Assembly (NCBI GenBank): GCA_963764465.1
Contig: CAVXSO010000004.1
Span: 1 to 64,000 of the forward strand
DNA from: JAJXXT01 sp963764465
Lineage (GTDB): Bacteria > Pseudomonadota > Alphaproteobacteria > Acetobacterales > Acetobacteraceae
Direction: 5' to 3'
Length of the DNA: 64,000 nucleotides
Each line of letters starts with the position of its first letter. Position 1 is the first letter of the stretch. The notes below the pieces were generated by a model. The model searched no databases and was not told the origin of the DNA. It saw only the letters and a program-made list of their open reading frames with translations. Both the position numbers and the translations under genes were made by a program. Positions 37,909 through 46,348 of the stretch are shown here, piece after piece.

Positions 37909-38913
37909 TCAGGCGGCGGCCAGGACGGCGCGCCGCACCAGGGTCTCGAACAACGCAAGCTTGTAGCCGTTGTCACCCAGCGGCGTGGCCCCGGACAAGG
38001 CGGCCTTGGCAGCGCGGCTCGCGACCTCGTCATCGAGCCGCTGCCCCAGCAGAACCCGTTCCGCGGCGCCGGCACGATGCGGAACCGGCGCCGCAGCCCC
38101 CAGCACCACCGCAGCGTCCCGGCAAACACCTCCGGGGTCGAGCGCCAGCACCACGGCCACATCCGCGAGCGGCCAGTCGAACCCCGCCTTCTCGCCCTGC
38201 CGGAGATGCGCCATCCGCGTGCCCGCCGCTGGCTTCGGCAGCAGCACCGAGGTCAGCACCTCGCGAGGGCGCAGCGCATTCTCCCTCTGCATGTCGTCGT
38301 CGGGCCGCACGAAAAAATCCTCGAGCAGGAGACGGCGCGTCCGGCCCGCGGCATCCGTGAGCTCAACGTCCGCCTTGAGCGCCACGAGCACCGTCGCCGG
38401 CGTCGAGGGATGCACGATGGCGCAGGCCTGGTTGTCGAAGATCGCGTGATACTGGTTCTCGCCGCGGATCGCGAAGCAATGCCCGCCGCCCTTGCGCAGG
38501 CAATGATACGAGGCCGAACGGAAATACCAGCAATGCGGCCGCTGCAGCAGGTTGCCGCCGATGGTCGCCGCGTTGCGCAGTTGCGGGGAGGCGGAACCCG
38601 CCACGGCGGCGGCGAGTGCTGGATAGGTGCCGCGGACCAGCGGGTGGTCCGCAACCTGGCTCAGCGTCGCCAGGGCACCGATCCGAAGTCCGGACGATGC
38701 GTCTTCCACAATGGTGTCCATCCCCGGCACCGCGCGGAGGTTGACGAGCTCCGCCGGCGCCAGCAGTTCGGATTTCAGCAGGTCCAGCAGGTCGATCCCG
38801 CCCGCCTTCAGCACGGTCCCCGCCTCCTGTGTTACCATTATTTCCGCGACCAGGCCGGAGCGGGCGGTCGCCTGCGCCAATGTCGCCGGACTGCTGTAGG
38901 AAAACCGGTTCAT
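37909..38913 (-). CDS. Molybdenum hydroxylase FAD-binding subunit (CoxM/PaoB-type)
   Basis: This is the 334-residue FAD subunit of a xanthine-dehydrogenase-family enzyme. It begins FSYSSPATLAQAT, then has VLKAGGIDLLDLLK and the FAD/iron-sulphur-type segment ATIGGNLLQRPHCWYFR with two more Cys residues nearby (CLRKGGGHCFA), as in the PaoB group, which carries an extra 4Fe-4S cluster. It passes electrons from the Mo and Fe-S subunits. It starts four bases after the Mo subunit gene. Confidence 0.93.
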   Translation of the reverse strand: MNRFSYSSPATLAQATARSGLVAEIMVTQEAGTVLKAGGIDLLDLLKSELLAPAELVNLRAVPGMDTIVEDASSGLRIGALATLSQVADHPLVRGTYPALAAAVAGSASPQLRNAATIGGNLLQRPHCWYFRSASYHCLRKGGGHCFAIRGENQYHAIFDNQACAIVHPSTPATVLVALKADVELTDAAGRTRRLLLEDFFVRPDDDMQRENALRPREVLTSVLLPKPAAGTRMAHLRQGEKAGFDWPLADVAVVLALDPGGVCRDAAVVLGAAAPVPHRAGAAERVLLGQRLDDEVASRAAKAALSGATPLGDNGYKLALFETLVRRAVLAAA

Positions 38914-38917
38914 CCTC

Positions 38918-41221
38918 CTAACCCCGCCCGAGCGCCGCGAGCACCGCGTCCGGTGTCATCGGCAGGGAGGTAAGGCGCACGCCGATCGCGTTGTAGACGG
39001 CATTGGCGATCGCGGGCGCGGTGGCAATATTCGCGGGCTCGGCGATGCCATAGGCGTCGGTCGCGCTGTTGCCCTGCAGGTTCTCCAGGATCACGACGTC
39101 GATCTCGGGCAAGTCATGCGCGCCCGCGAGCTTGTAATGTTCCAGATCCGCATTGACCATCAGCCCCGTCCGGCGGTCCATGATCCGCCGCTCCAGCAGC
39201 GCGTAGGAGAGGCCCATGAGAACGCCGCCCTGTACCTGGCTCTCCAGCAGCAGCCTGTTCATCGGCCGTCCGCAATCCTGCACCGCGACCACGCGCTCGA
39301 CGCGGATCACGCCGGTTTCGGTATCGACGGCCACCGCGGCGAACTGCACGCCGCCGAGATCCTCGTGGGCCATGGCCGCATCGGGCATCCGCCGCCGGAA
39401 CCCGCCGTAATCGTCGGCACGTGATTCAACCGCGCTGATCCGGTCGGTGCGCAACCGTGCCGCCGCTTCCGCAAACGCGACGCTGCGGCCAGTTTCGCGG
39501 CGGACATGAATGCGCCCATCGCGCGCCGCGAGCTCGTCCGGCGCCGCATTGAGCAGCAGCGCCGCCTCGCGAAGCAGTTCTCCCAGTACCCTCGTTGCCG
39601 CGGTACGCAGCGGCGGCGTGATCGAGGCCGTGGTGCGGCTGCCATAGGACGGGCCGCCGGCGGGAAACTCGGTATCCCCAATCCGCACCGTGATGTCCTC
39701 CGGCCGCAGCCCGAGCACCTCGGCCACCACCTGCGCCATGACGGTACCGATGCCGGTGCCGATATCCTGAACGCTCGAAAGCGCCTCCACGGAGCCATCG
39801 CGCAGGATGCGCACCTCGCACGCGGCGTTGGTCTGCACGTTCGCCATCCACAGCGACTGCGCGACGCCGATCCCGCGCTTGACCGGCCCCGGATCAGCTC
39901 CAGGCAAATGCCGCCGCGCCCAGCCGATGCGCTCCGCGCCGATCCGCCGTTCCTCGCGGCGAACCGCGCTCGGATCGATACGGTCGCGCAAGGCAAGCGG
40001 ATCAAGCCCAAGCCGTTCAGAAAGCGTATCGATCGCCTGCTCGAGCCCGAACGCCCCCGGCGTGTTGCCGGGCCCGCGCATGGCGCAACCGGGCCCGGCG
40101 TTGACGAACACGTCGTGCTGCAGCGCCTCGAAATTCGGGCAGGTGTAGATGCGTTCGGCGAAGAACCCGATGCCCGCGCCCAGCGCCACGCCCGCCGTAC
40201 CGTAGCTCAGGATGGAGATCGCGTTCAGCGTGCCGTCGCGCTTCGCGCCCAGTCGTACACGCTGCCAGGTGCCGGGGCGGTTGCCGGCATCGATCTGCTC
40301 CTCGTGCCGGTCCAGCACCAGCCGCACCGGCGCACCCGCCATCCGCGAAAGTTCCACGGCGGCGCGCCCATACACGCCGAGCTGAGACTTCGAGCCGAAG
40401 CCGCCACCCATGCCGTCCACGATCACCCGCACCCTGTGCAGCGGCAGCGCGAACACGGCCGCCAGTTCCTGCCGCACGCCGGAGGTGAACTGCGTGGACA
40501 TGTAGACGGTAAGCCCCTCCGCCCGCCAATCGGCCACGATGGCGTGCGGTTCCAGGCAGGAATGCGTCTGCACCTGCGTCCTGTACTCACCCTCCACGAC
40601 GATTTCCGCGTCGTCGAGGCCGCGGGCAGGATCCCCGCGCCGCGTCACCGCCGGACCGCGCACATTGCCTTCGAGCGGCAGATCGGGCGCGGCAGGAAAC
40701 CCCGATGGATGACCGCCAGGCGCCGAGGCCGCGTCATAGACCGGGGCGGCCCCGGGCCCGCGTGCCGCATCCATGTCGACGACGAAGGGCAGGGGCCGGA
40801 ACTCCGCCTCGATCGCGCTCACCGCCTCCGCCGCAACCGAGGGCGAAACAGCGGCCACCGCCGCCACGGGCTGGCCCGCGTAGCGCAACCTTTCGCCAGA
40901 CCGCACGAGCCGCAGCACCGCGCGAACGCCCGCCAGCGCGGTGGCGGGCCCTGCATCGAGGCTGCGCAATTCCGCACTCGGCAATGGTGAGCGGAGGAAC
41001 CGCGCGTACAGCATGCCGGGCAGGCGCACATCCGTCGTGTAGCGCGTGGCACCGGTGACTTTGCCCCGTCCGTTCAACCGCGGCACCGGTTTGCCGACCC
41101 AGGTGAGCCCGGCATTGGGCGGCCATGGCGCAGGCTCGTTCGCCGGCACCTCCCGCGTGACCGTGCCCAGGCCCGCGCCGACGATACCGGCGGGAAACGT
41201 TTCTCTCCGCGGCCCGCTCAT
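38918..41221 (-). CDS. Molybdenum hydroxylase Mo-cofactor subunit (aldehyde oxidase, PaoC/YagR-type)
   Basis: This is the large molybdopterin-cytosine-dinucleotide subunit (767 residues). Typical segments are KVTGATRYTTDVRLPGMLYARFLRSP, GMGGGFGSKSQLGVYGRAA, ARGPGNTPGAFGLEQ-like MRGPGN and QVQGGVLMGLSYALLE. The catalytic Glu region near the C terminus reads AEPANIATAPAIANAVYNAIG. The ATG at 41221 overlaps the Fe-S subunit stop by four bases (ATGA). The enzyme oxidises aldehydes or heterocycles with water. Partner export by the Fe-S subunit's Tat signal suggests a periplasmic location. Confidence 0.94.
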   Translation of the reverse strand: MSGPRRETFPAGIVGAGLGTVTREVPANEPAPWPPNAGLTWVGKPVPRLNGRGKVTGATRYTTDVRLPGMLYARFLRSPLPSAELRSLDAGPATALAGVRAVLRLVRSGERLRYAGQPVAAVAAVSPSVAAEAVSAIEAEFRPLPFVVDMDAARGPGAAPVYDAASAPGGHPSGFPAAPDLPLEGNVRGPAVTRRGDPARGLDDAEIVVEGEYRTQVQTHSCLEPHAIVADWRAEGLTVYMSTQFTSGVRQELAAVFALPLHRVRVIVDGMGGGFGSKSQLGVYGRAAVELSRMAGAPVRLVLDRHEEQIDAGNRPGTWQRVRLGAKRDGTLNAISILSYGTAGVALGAGIGFFAERIYTCPNFEALQHDVFVNAGPGCAMRGPGNTPGAFGLEQAIDTLSERLGLDPLALRDRIDPSAVRREERRIGAERIGWARRHLPGADPGPVKRGIGVAQSLWMANVQTNAACEVRILRDGSVEALSSVQDIGTGIGTVMAQVVAEVLGLRPEDITVRIGDTEFPAGGPSYGSRTTASITPPLRTAATRVLGELLREAALLLNAAPDELAARDGRIHVRRETGRSVAFAEAAARLRTDRISAVESRADDYGGFRRRMPDAAMAHEDLGGVQFAAVAVDTETGVIRVERVVAVQDCGRPMNRLLLESQVQGGVLMGLSYALLERRIMDRRTGLMVNADLEHYKLAGAHDLPEIDVVILENLQGNSATDAYGIAEPANIATAPAIANAVYNAIGVRLTSLPMTPDAVLAALGRG

Positions 41222-41823
41222 GCCTTGCGCTCCGCGGCGGCGAGCGTCGCTTCGATCACGTGCGGATAGGTTCCGCAGCGGCAGTAATGCCCGGCAATCG
41301 CCTCGCGCACCGCCGCCGCATCCGGGTGCGGGTTGCGCTCCAGCAGTGCGGCGCAACTCATCACCATGCCCGGCGTGCAGAACCCGCACTGCATCGCGTC
41401 GTGCTCGATGAACGCTTCCTGCACGGGATGCAGCACCCCACCCTGCGCAAGACCTTCGATCGTCGAAACGCTGCGCCCCAGTGCATCGATCGCCAGCGTC
41501 ATGCAGGCACAAACGGGTACGCCGTCCAGCCACACCGTACACGCGGAACAGGCGCCGCGATCACAGGCGATCTTGGTGCCAGTCAGGCCGAGCGTGTCGC
41601 GCAGCGCCTCGGCCAGCGTCGTCCGTGGCTCAAGCTCGAGTTGGTGCCGCGAGCCGTTGACGTTGATCACGAGCCGCGCCGGGCCTGGACCCGCCGCCGC
41701 TTTCGCTTGCTGCGCATCCACCTGTTCTTCGGGAAGCATCGTGCCTGCCATGGTCAAAGCCGACCCCTGCAGCAGCGACCGCCGGGACAGTCGGGCGTCC
41801 ACCTGCCACCTCCGATCGCGCAT
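41218..41823 (-). CDS. Molybdenum hydroxylase 2Fe-2S subunit with Tat signal (PaoA-type)
   Basis: This 201-residue iron-sulphur subunit has two cluster motifs: CDRGACSACTVWLDG with upstream TKIAC, and CGFCTPGM with CRCGTYP. The N terminus carries a twin-arginine signal (LSRRSLLQGSALTMAG), so the assembled heterotrimer is probably exported. ATG 41823 was chosen because it places the Tat motif at residue 13; longer extensions read as non-coding. It is the first gene of the set, so the order is Fe-S, Mo, FAD, unlike the Fe-S, FAD, Mo order of E. coli paoABC. No paoD-like maturation factor is seen. Confidence 0.93.
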   Translation of the reverse strand: MRDRRWQVDARLSRRSLLQGSALTMAGTMLPEEQVDAQQAKAAAGPGPARLVINVNGSRHQLELEPRTTLAEALRDTLGLTGTKIACDRGACSACTVWLDGVPVCACMTLAIDALGRSVSTIEGLAQGGVLHPVQEAFIEHDAMQCGFCTPGMVMSCAALLERNPHPDAAAVREAIAGHYCRCGTYPHVIEATLAAAERKA

Positions 41824-41926
41824 CGGGAAACAGAAGCGCAGGGCCAGCCGCGATCCGCGATGAGATAGATCAAAAGCCGGCCGAAAATCGCGGCGCGCGT
41901 GGCGAGAAAGGGGGCCAAAAGCCCGG

Positions 41927-42160
41927 TTACGTCCCCTTCCGCCCGTAAAGCCGGGCCGCGATCGCCACCAGCGCCGCGAACACGCAGGCCAGGACCACGA
42001 AATCCAGCCACGGCCCAAACACCTCGCCGGCGCCCACCGCGACGAAATCGCCAAAGCCGCGGGCGAGCGCGAGAGTCTCCGCAACGCCGCGAGCGGAGGT
42101 TTCTGGTGGACGGAGGCGCGGGATCGGCTGCCACGGGGCCGATCTCCATCGAGCCATCAT
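41927..42160 (-). CDS. Small membrane protein of unknown function
   Basis: This possible 77-residue protein has one transmembrane helix near the C terminus (WLDFVVLACVFAALVAIAARLYG) and a basic tail, and a hydrophilic N-terminal half. It lies 100 bases upstream of the Fe-S subunit gene on the same strand. The frame extends further upstream, into the tandem repeat. I do not recognise a family and the start is a guess; a chance frame in GC-rich DNA cannot be excluded. Confidence 0.35.
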   Translation of the reverse strand: MMARWRSAPWQPIPRLRPPETSARGVAETLALARGFGDFVAVGAGEVFGPWLDFVVLACVFAALVAIAARLYGRKGT

Positions 42161-42245
42161 GCGATCGAGGCGCCGAATTGCGCCCAAATCAGGAATCCGG
42201 CTCTCTCTCCCGGCGGCCCGCCACGCCGTTCCGCGCCCGGACGCC

Positions 42246-42296
42246 TGACCAGGATCGGCGCTTGACCAGGATCGACGCTTGACCAGGATCAAGGCG
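42246..42296. repeat. Three tandem 17-bp repeats upstream of ftsH
   Basis: TGACCAGGATCGGCGCT (42246-42262), TGACCAGGATCGACGCT (42263-42279) and TGACCAGGATCAAGGCG (42280-42296) follow each other without a gap. The first 11 bases are identical in all three. The array ends 49 bases before the GTG start of ftsH, so it may act as repeated binding sites for a regulator or be a slippage product. Confidence 0.8.
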
Positions 42297-42345
42297 TCTC
42301 GCTACGCATGGCGCGAGCAATCCTGCCGGTGCAACGGAGCAGCTC

Positions 42346-44250
42346 GTGAATATCAAGCACGAGCATCAGATCAACTTCTGGTACATCATCGCCGCCCTGC
42401 TGGCGGTGATGCTGATCCAGGAGCTGCGCTTTCCGGCCTCGCCCATCAAGACCATCCCCTACAGCGAGTTCCAGCAGCTCCTCGACCAGGGCAAGGTCAC
42501 CGACATCGTCGTGGGCCCCACCACGATCACCGGCATCTACAAGATGTCGCCGGCCGCATCCGCGCCATCGGCCGGCCAGGCATCCCAGCCGGAGCCGCAA
42601 CGTTTCCGGACCTACCGCGTCCCCGCGGAGCTCGCCGCCCGCCTCACCAAGGACAGCATCACTTTTTCCGGCGAAACCCCGCCCGGCCTGCTCGCCACCG
42701 CGCTCGGCTGGATCATTCCCTCGCTCGCCTTCGTCCTGCTCTGGCTTTTTCTCGTGCGCCCGATGGCGGGCCAGGGAATGGGCGGCATGATGGCGATCGG
42801 CAAGAGCAAGGCCAAGGTCTTCGTCGAAAAGGACATCAAGGTCCGCTTCGCCGACGTCGCCGGCGTCGACGAGGCGAAGGAGGAACTGCGGGAGGTCGTC
42901 GCCTTCCTCAAGGATCCCGAGAAATACGGCCGCCTCGGCGCGCATATTCCGAAGGGGATCCTCCTCGTCGGTCCGCCCGGCACCGGCAAGACGCTGCTCG
43001 CCCGCGCCGTCGCCGGGGAGGCGGGGGTGATGTTCTTCTCCATTTCCGGCGCCGAGTTCGTCGAGATGTTCGTGGGCGTCGGCGCGGCGCGCGTGCGCGA
43101 CCTGTTCGAGCAGGCGCGGCAAAGCGCGCCGGCCATCGTCTTCATCGACGAACTCGACGCACTCGGCCGCGCCCGCGGCAGCCTGCTGCCTGGCGGCGGC
43201 CACGACGAGAAGGAACAGACCCTAAACCAACTCCTGAGCGAGCTCGACGGCTTCGATCCATCGAGCGGCGTCGTCCTGCTCGGTGCCACCAACCGGCCGG
43301 AAATCCTCGACCCCGCGTTGCTTCGCCCTGGCCGCTTCGACCGGCAGATCCTGGTCGATCGCCCGGACAAAAAGGGCCGTGCCGACATCCTCGCGGTGCA
43401 CATCAGGAAGATCAAGCTGGCGCCAGAGGTCTCCGTCGAGGACATCGCGGCCCTCACCCCCGGCTTCACCGGCGCCGATCTCGCCAACCTGGTCAACGAG
43501 GCGGCGCTGCTTGCCACCCGCCGTGGCGCGGAGGCGGTGGCACACCAGGATTTCGTCGGCGCCATCGAGCGCATCGTCGCCGGCCTCGAGAAGCGCAACC
43601 GGCTGCTCATCCCGCACGAGCGCGACATCGTTGCCCACCACGAGATGGGCCACGCGATCGTGGCGATGTCGCTGCCGCACGTCGATCCGGTGGAGAAGGT
43701 CTCGATCATCCCGCGCGGCATCGCCGCCCTCGGCTACACGATGCAGCGTCCGACCGAGGACCGGTTCCTCATGGACCGCGCGGAATTGGTGAACCGCATG
43801 ACGGTGCTGCTCGGCGGCCGCGCCGCGGAAAGCCTGTTCTACCCGGATGTCTCGACCGGTGCCGCGGACGACCTCGCCAAGGCCACCGAAATCGCGCGCA
43901 GCATGGTCGTGCGTTTCGGTATGGACCCGAAGCTCGGCCAGGTCGCCTATGAAACGGAAAGTGCCTCCTTCCTCGGCGGCGCCGCCGGCGCGGACTGGCG
44001 CCCCCGCCGTTACGGTGATGCAACGGCCGACGCCATCGACACCGCGGTGCGCGCGCTGATCGAGGACGCCTTCCACAGCGCGGTCGCCATCCTCGGCGAC
44101 AACCGCGAACTCCTGGACAAGGCCGCCAAGGAACTCCTGGAAAAGGAAACCTTTGCCGCCGAGGAACTCAAGCGCGTTGCACAGGGCCTCGCCCACCCCG
44201 CCGCGCGCGAGGCCATACCCTCGGCCGGGCTCGCCGCCGCCGGCTCCTGA
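42346..44250 (+). CDS. ftsH: ATP-dependent zinc metalloprotease FtsH
   Basis: This 634-residue membrane AAA protease degrades misfolded or regulatory membrane proteins. An N-terminal helix (FWYIIAALLAVMLIQ), an extracytoplasmic domain with an Ala/Ser/Pro/Gln-rich insert, and a second helix (IIPSLAFVLLWLFLV) precede the AAA module. Visible are Walker A GPPGTGKT near 210, Walker B IVFIDELDA, pore loop MFVGVGA and the second-region RPGRFDRQ. The zinc site HHEMGHA (near 432) keeps HExxH. It starts with GTG. The FtsH gene is usually next to tilS/hflKC, not in this setting, so this may be a second copy. Confidence 0.93.
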   Translation: MNIKHEHQINFWYIIAALLAVMLIQELRFPASPIKTIPYSEFQQLLDQGKVTDIVVGPTTITGIYKMSPAASAPSAGQASQPEPQRFRTYRVPAELAARLTKDSITFSGETPPGLLATALGWIIPSLAFVLLWLFLVRPMAGQGMGGMMAIGKSKAKVFVEKDIKVRFADVAGVDEAKEELREVVAFLKDPEKYGRLGAHIPKGILLVGPPGTGKTLLARAVAGEAGVMFFSISGAEFVEMFVGVGAARVRDLFEQARQSAPAIVFIDELDALGRARGSLLPGGGHDEKEQTLNQLLSELDGFDPSSGVVLLGATNRPEILDPALLRPGRFDRQILVDRPDKKGRADILAVHIRKIKLAPEVSVEDIAALTPGFTGADLANLVNEAALLATRRGAEAVAHQDFVGAIERIVAGLEKRNRLLIPHERDIVAHHEMGHAIVAMSLPHVDPVEKVSIIPRGIAALGYTMQRPTEDRFLMDRAELVNRMTVLLGGRAAESLFYPDVSTGAADDLAKATEIARSMVVRFGMDPKLGQVAYETESASFLGGAAGADWRPRRYGDATADAIDTAVRALIEDAFHSAVAILGDNRELLDKAAKELLEKETFAAEELKRVAQGLAHPAAREAIPSAGLAAAGS

Positions 44251-44277
44251 GCGGGCAATCCGGGGGCGGAGTGCCTC

Positions 44278-45504
44278 CTACAGCCGCTTCTTGTGGAAGC
44301 GCCCGCCCTTCATGATCGCGGCGATGTGCGCGCCCTGGTCCTGGAACACGCCGAAATCCTCGAGCGGGTTGCCATCCAGCACCAGCAGGTCGGCAAACGC
44401 GCCAGGCCGCAACGTGCCGAGCCTGCCCTCCATCCGCAGCACCTCGGCGCCGGTCGTCGTCGCCGCGCGGATAATCTCGATCGGCGACAGCACCTCGCGC
44501 CGCAGCAGGAACTCGCGGCTCTGGTCGTCCTGCAACGCGCCCAGCAGGTCGGTGCCGTAGGCCACCTTCACCCCCGCGCGCTTGCAGATCTCGAGCGAGC
44601 GCAGCCCGCCATCAATCACCATGTCGTTCTTCGCCAGCATGTCGGCATTCATGCCGAATTGCGCCGCCCGCTCCTTCATCGCGTAATAGGCGACGAGGTT
44701 GGCGACGAGATACATGCCCTTCTCGGCCATCAGCTTCGCCGAGGCATCGTCGATCAGGTTGCCGTGCTCGATCGTGCGCACCCCCGCCTTCGCCGCGCGC
44801 GTGATCGCGGCCGGCGTATAGGCATGCGCGCAGACATAGCGGCCGAACGCATGCGCCTCCTCCACCGCCGCCGCGATCTCGTCCGTTGCAAGCTGCAGGC
44901 TGTCCAGCGGGTCATAGGGCGAGGCGACACCGCCCGACATCATGATCTTGATCTGGTCCGCCCCCTGGCGCATCTGCTCGCGCACGGATTTGCGCACCTC
45001 CGACACGCCGTCGGCGATCGCCATGCCGAAGCTCATCATGTTGCAGCAATGGCAGCGCCGGCCCCAGACGTCGGTGCGCCGCCGCGGATCGGAATGCCCG
45101 CCCGTCGGCCCGATCGCCCGGCCCGCGACGAACAGCCGCGGCCCGGGGATGGCGCCTTCGTCCACCGCCTGGCGCAGGCCCCAGTCGGCACCGCCGGTGT
45201 CGCGCACGGCGGTGAAGCCGCGGTCGAGCATCGCGCGCATCAGCTTCGCCGCCCGCGCCGTGCCCAGCGTCAACGGCACCTTCTCCAGGTTCGGTATCAT
45301 CACGTCGGAAAGCGTGACGTGCACATGGCTGTCGATCAGCCCGGGCATCACCACGCGCCCGCCGCAATCCAGCACGTCCTCGCCCTTGAGCGCCTTGCCG
45401 ACCTCGACGACGCGGTCCGCCTCGATGCGGATCTGCATGCCATCCTGCAGTTCGCCCACATCCGGCTCCAGCAGCCGCAGATTTTTCAAGACAAGCCCGC
45501 TCAT
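44278..45504 (-). CDS. Metal-dependent amidohydrolase (Xaa-Pro dipeptidase/imidazolonepropionase-like)
   Basis: This 408-residue TIM-barrel hydrolase has the metal-binding HxH in DSHVHVTLSD, later His in CAHAYTPAAI and IEHGNLID, and the catalytic Asp in YGTDLLG. A Gly-rich SGGVASPYDPLDS and an N-terminal composite sandwich (VLKNLRLLEPDVGEL) agree with the subgroup that hydrolyses prolyl peptides or cyclic amides. Substrate is unproven. No signal peptide. It converges on ftsH with a 27-base gap. Confidence 0.9.
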   Translation of the reverse strand: MSGLVLKNLRLLEPDVGELQDGMQIRIEADRVVEVGKALKGEDVLDCGGRVVMPGLIDSHVHVTLSDVMIPNLEKVPLTLGTARAAKLMRAMLDRGFTAVRDTGGADWGLRQAVDEGAIPGPRLFVAGRAIGPTGGHSDPRRRTDVWGRRCHCCNMMSFGMAIADGVSEVRKSVREQMRQGADQIKIMMSGGVASPYDPLDSLQLATDEIAAAVEEAHAFGRYVCAHAYTPAAITRAAKAGVRTIEHGNLIDDASAKLMAEKGMYLVANLVAYYAMKERAAQFGMNADMLAKNDMVIDGGLRSLEICKRAGVKVAYGTDLLGALQDDQSREFLLRREVLSPIEIIRAATTTGAEVLRMEGRLGTLRPGAFADLLVLDGNPLEDFGVFQDQGAHIAAIMKGGRFHKKRL

Positions 45505-45593
45505 GCGTCCCTCCCGGCTTCAGCGCGGCATCGGATGGCCGCGCTCGAACGGCGACGATGGCAAACCCCACGCGCCGGGTCCAGGCGTCCCGT

Positions 45594-45989
45594 CTAGCGC
45601 CTCGTCCTGGCGGGGGCCGCCGGCTCCGGGTGCTGCCGCAGCCGGGCATGGCCGTTCAGCACATGCTGGCGCATCGCCGCCGCGGCGGCGGCAGGGTCGC
45701 GCGTCGTCAGCGCCGCGACAATCGCCCGGTGCTCCTTTTGAGAGGCGGCGCTGCCCAGCCCCTCGTTGAAATTGCGCCGGCGCAGCAGATGCATCCGGTC
45801 CATCGCCTGGCGGTAGAACTCCAGCAGCGTCGCATTGCCGGCCAGTTCCACCAGCCGGTCGTGGAAGGCAATGTTGAGCGGAAAATACCGCGCCATGTCC
45901 CCCGTCGCAGCGACCGAGGCCAGCCGCTGCAGCCACTCGCGCAGTTCCGTGGCGATCGCCGGTGTCACCCGCGGCGCCAGCAGGCGACC
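45594..45989 (-). pseudogene. GntR-family regulator remnant (FCD domain only)
   Basis: The C-terminal FCD ligand domain of a GntR regulator is readable (GRLLAPRVTPAIATELREWL, FHDRLVELAGNATLLEFYRQAM, KEHRAIVAALTTRDPAAAAAAMRQHVLNG). The N-terminal winged helix is missing: upstream of about 45989 the DNA encodes, on the other strand, the end of a dehydrogenase. So the gene has lost its DNA-binding half. It lies behind the amidohydrolase gene, which it may once have regulated. Confidence 0.75.
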
Positions 45990-46238
45990 CATGGCTCGGC
46001 GCCGGACATCGCCGGGCGCAACATCGCCAACCCCTACGCCATGATCATGTCGGGCAAGATGCTGTTCGACTGGCTCGGCCGCCGGCACGCCTCGCAGCCG
46101 GCGCTCGCGGCCGGCGCCATGATCGGTCGCGCCGTGGAGCACGTCATCGAGCGGCGCCTGAACCTGACACCCGACCTCGGCGGCACCGGCTCCACCACCG
46201 CCATGGCGGAGGCGATCGTCGCCCATCTCGGCATCTGA
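45990..46238 (+). pseudogene. C-terminal remnant of an isopropylmalate/tartrate dehydrogenase-family gene
   Basis: The frame encodes only the end of a decarboxylating dehydrogenase: HGSAPDIAGRNIANPYAMIMSG and LTPDLGGTGSTTAMAEAIVAHL, the normal C-terminal blocks of LeuB/tartrate dehydrogenase proteins. The ~270 preceding residues, with the NAD and metal sites, are absent. The homology starts exactly where the opposing GntR remnant stops, marking a deletion or rearrangement junction near 45985-45995. Confidence 0.78.
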
Positions 46239-46348
46239 CGCGCCCGGCCGCGCCGTTGCAACCGGCGCGCGCCGGGGCTGTTATCCGCTCCTCGCTACCG
46301 ACCCGGCCCACCCGTGCGGGCGGCCGCACCAATGAGGAGAAACGACCC

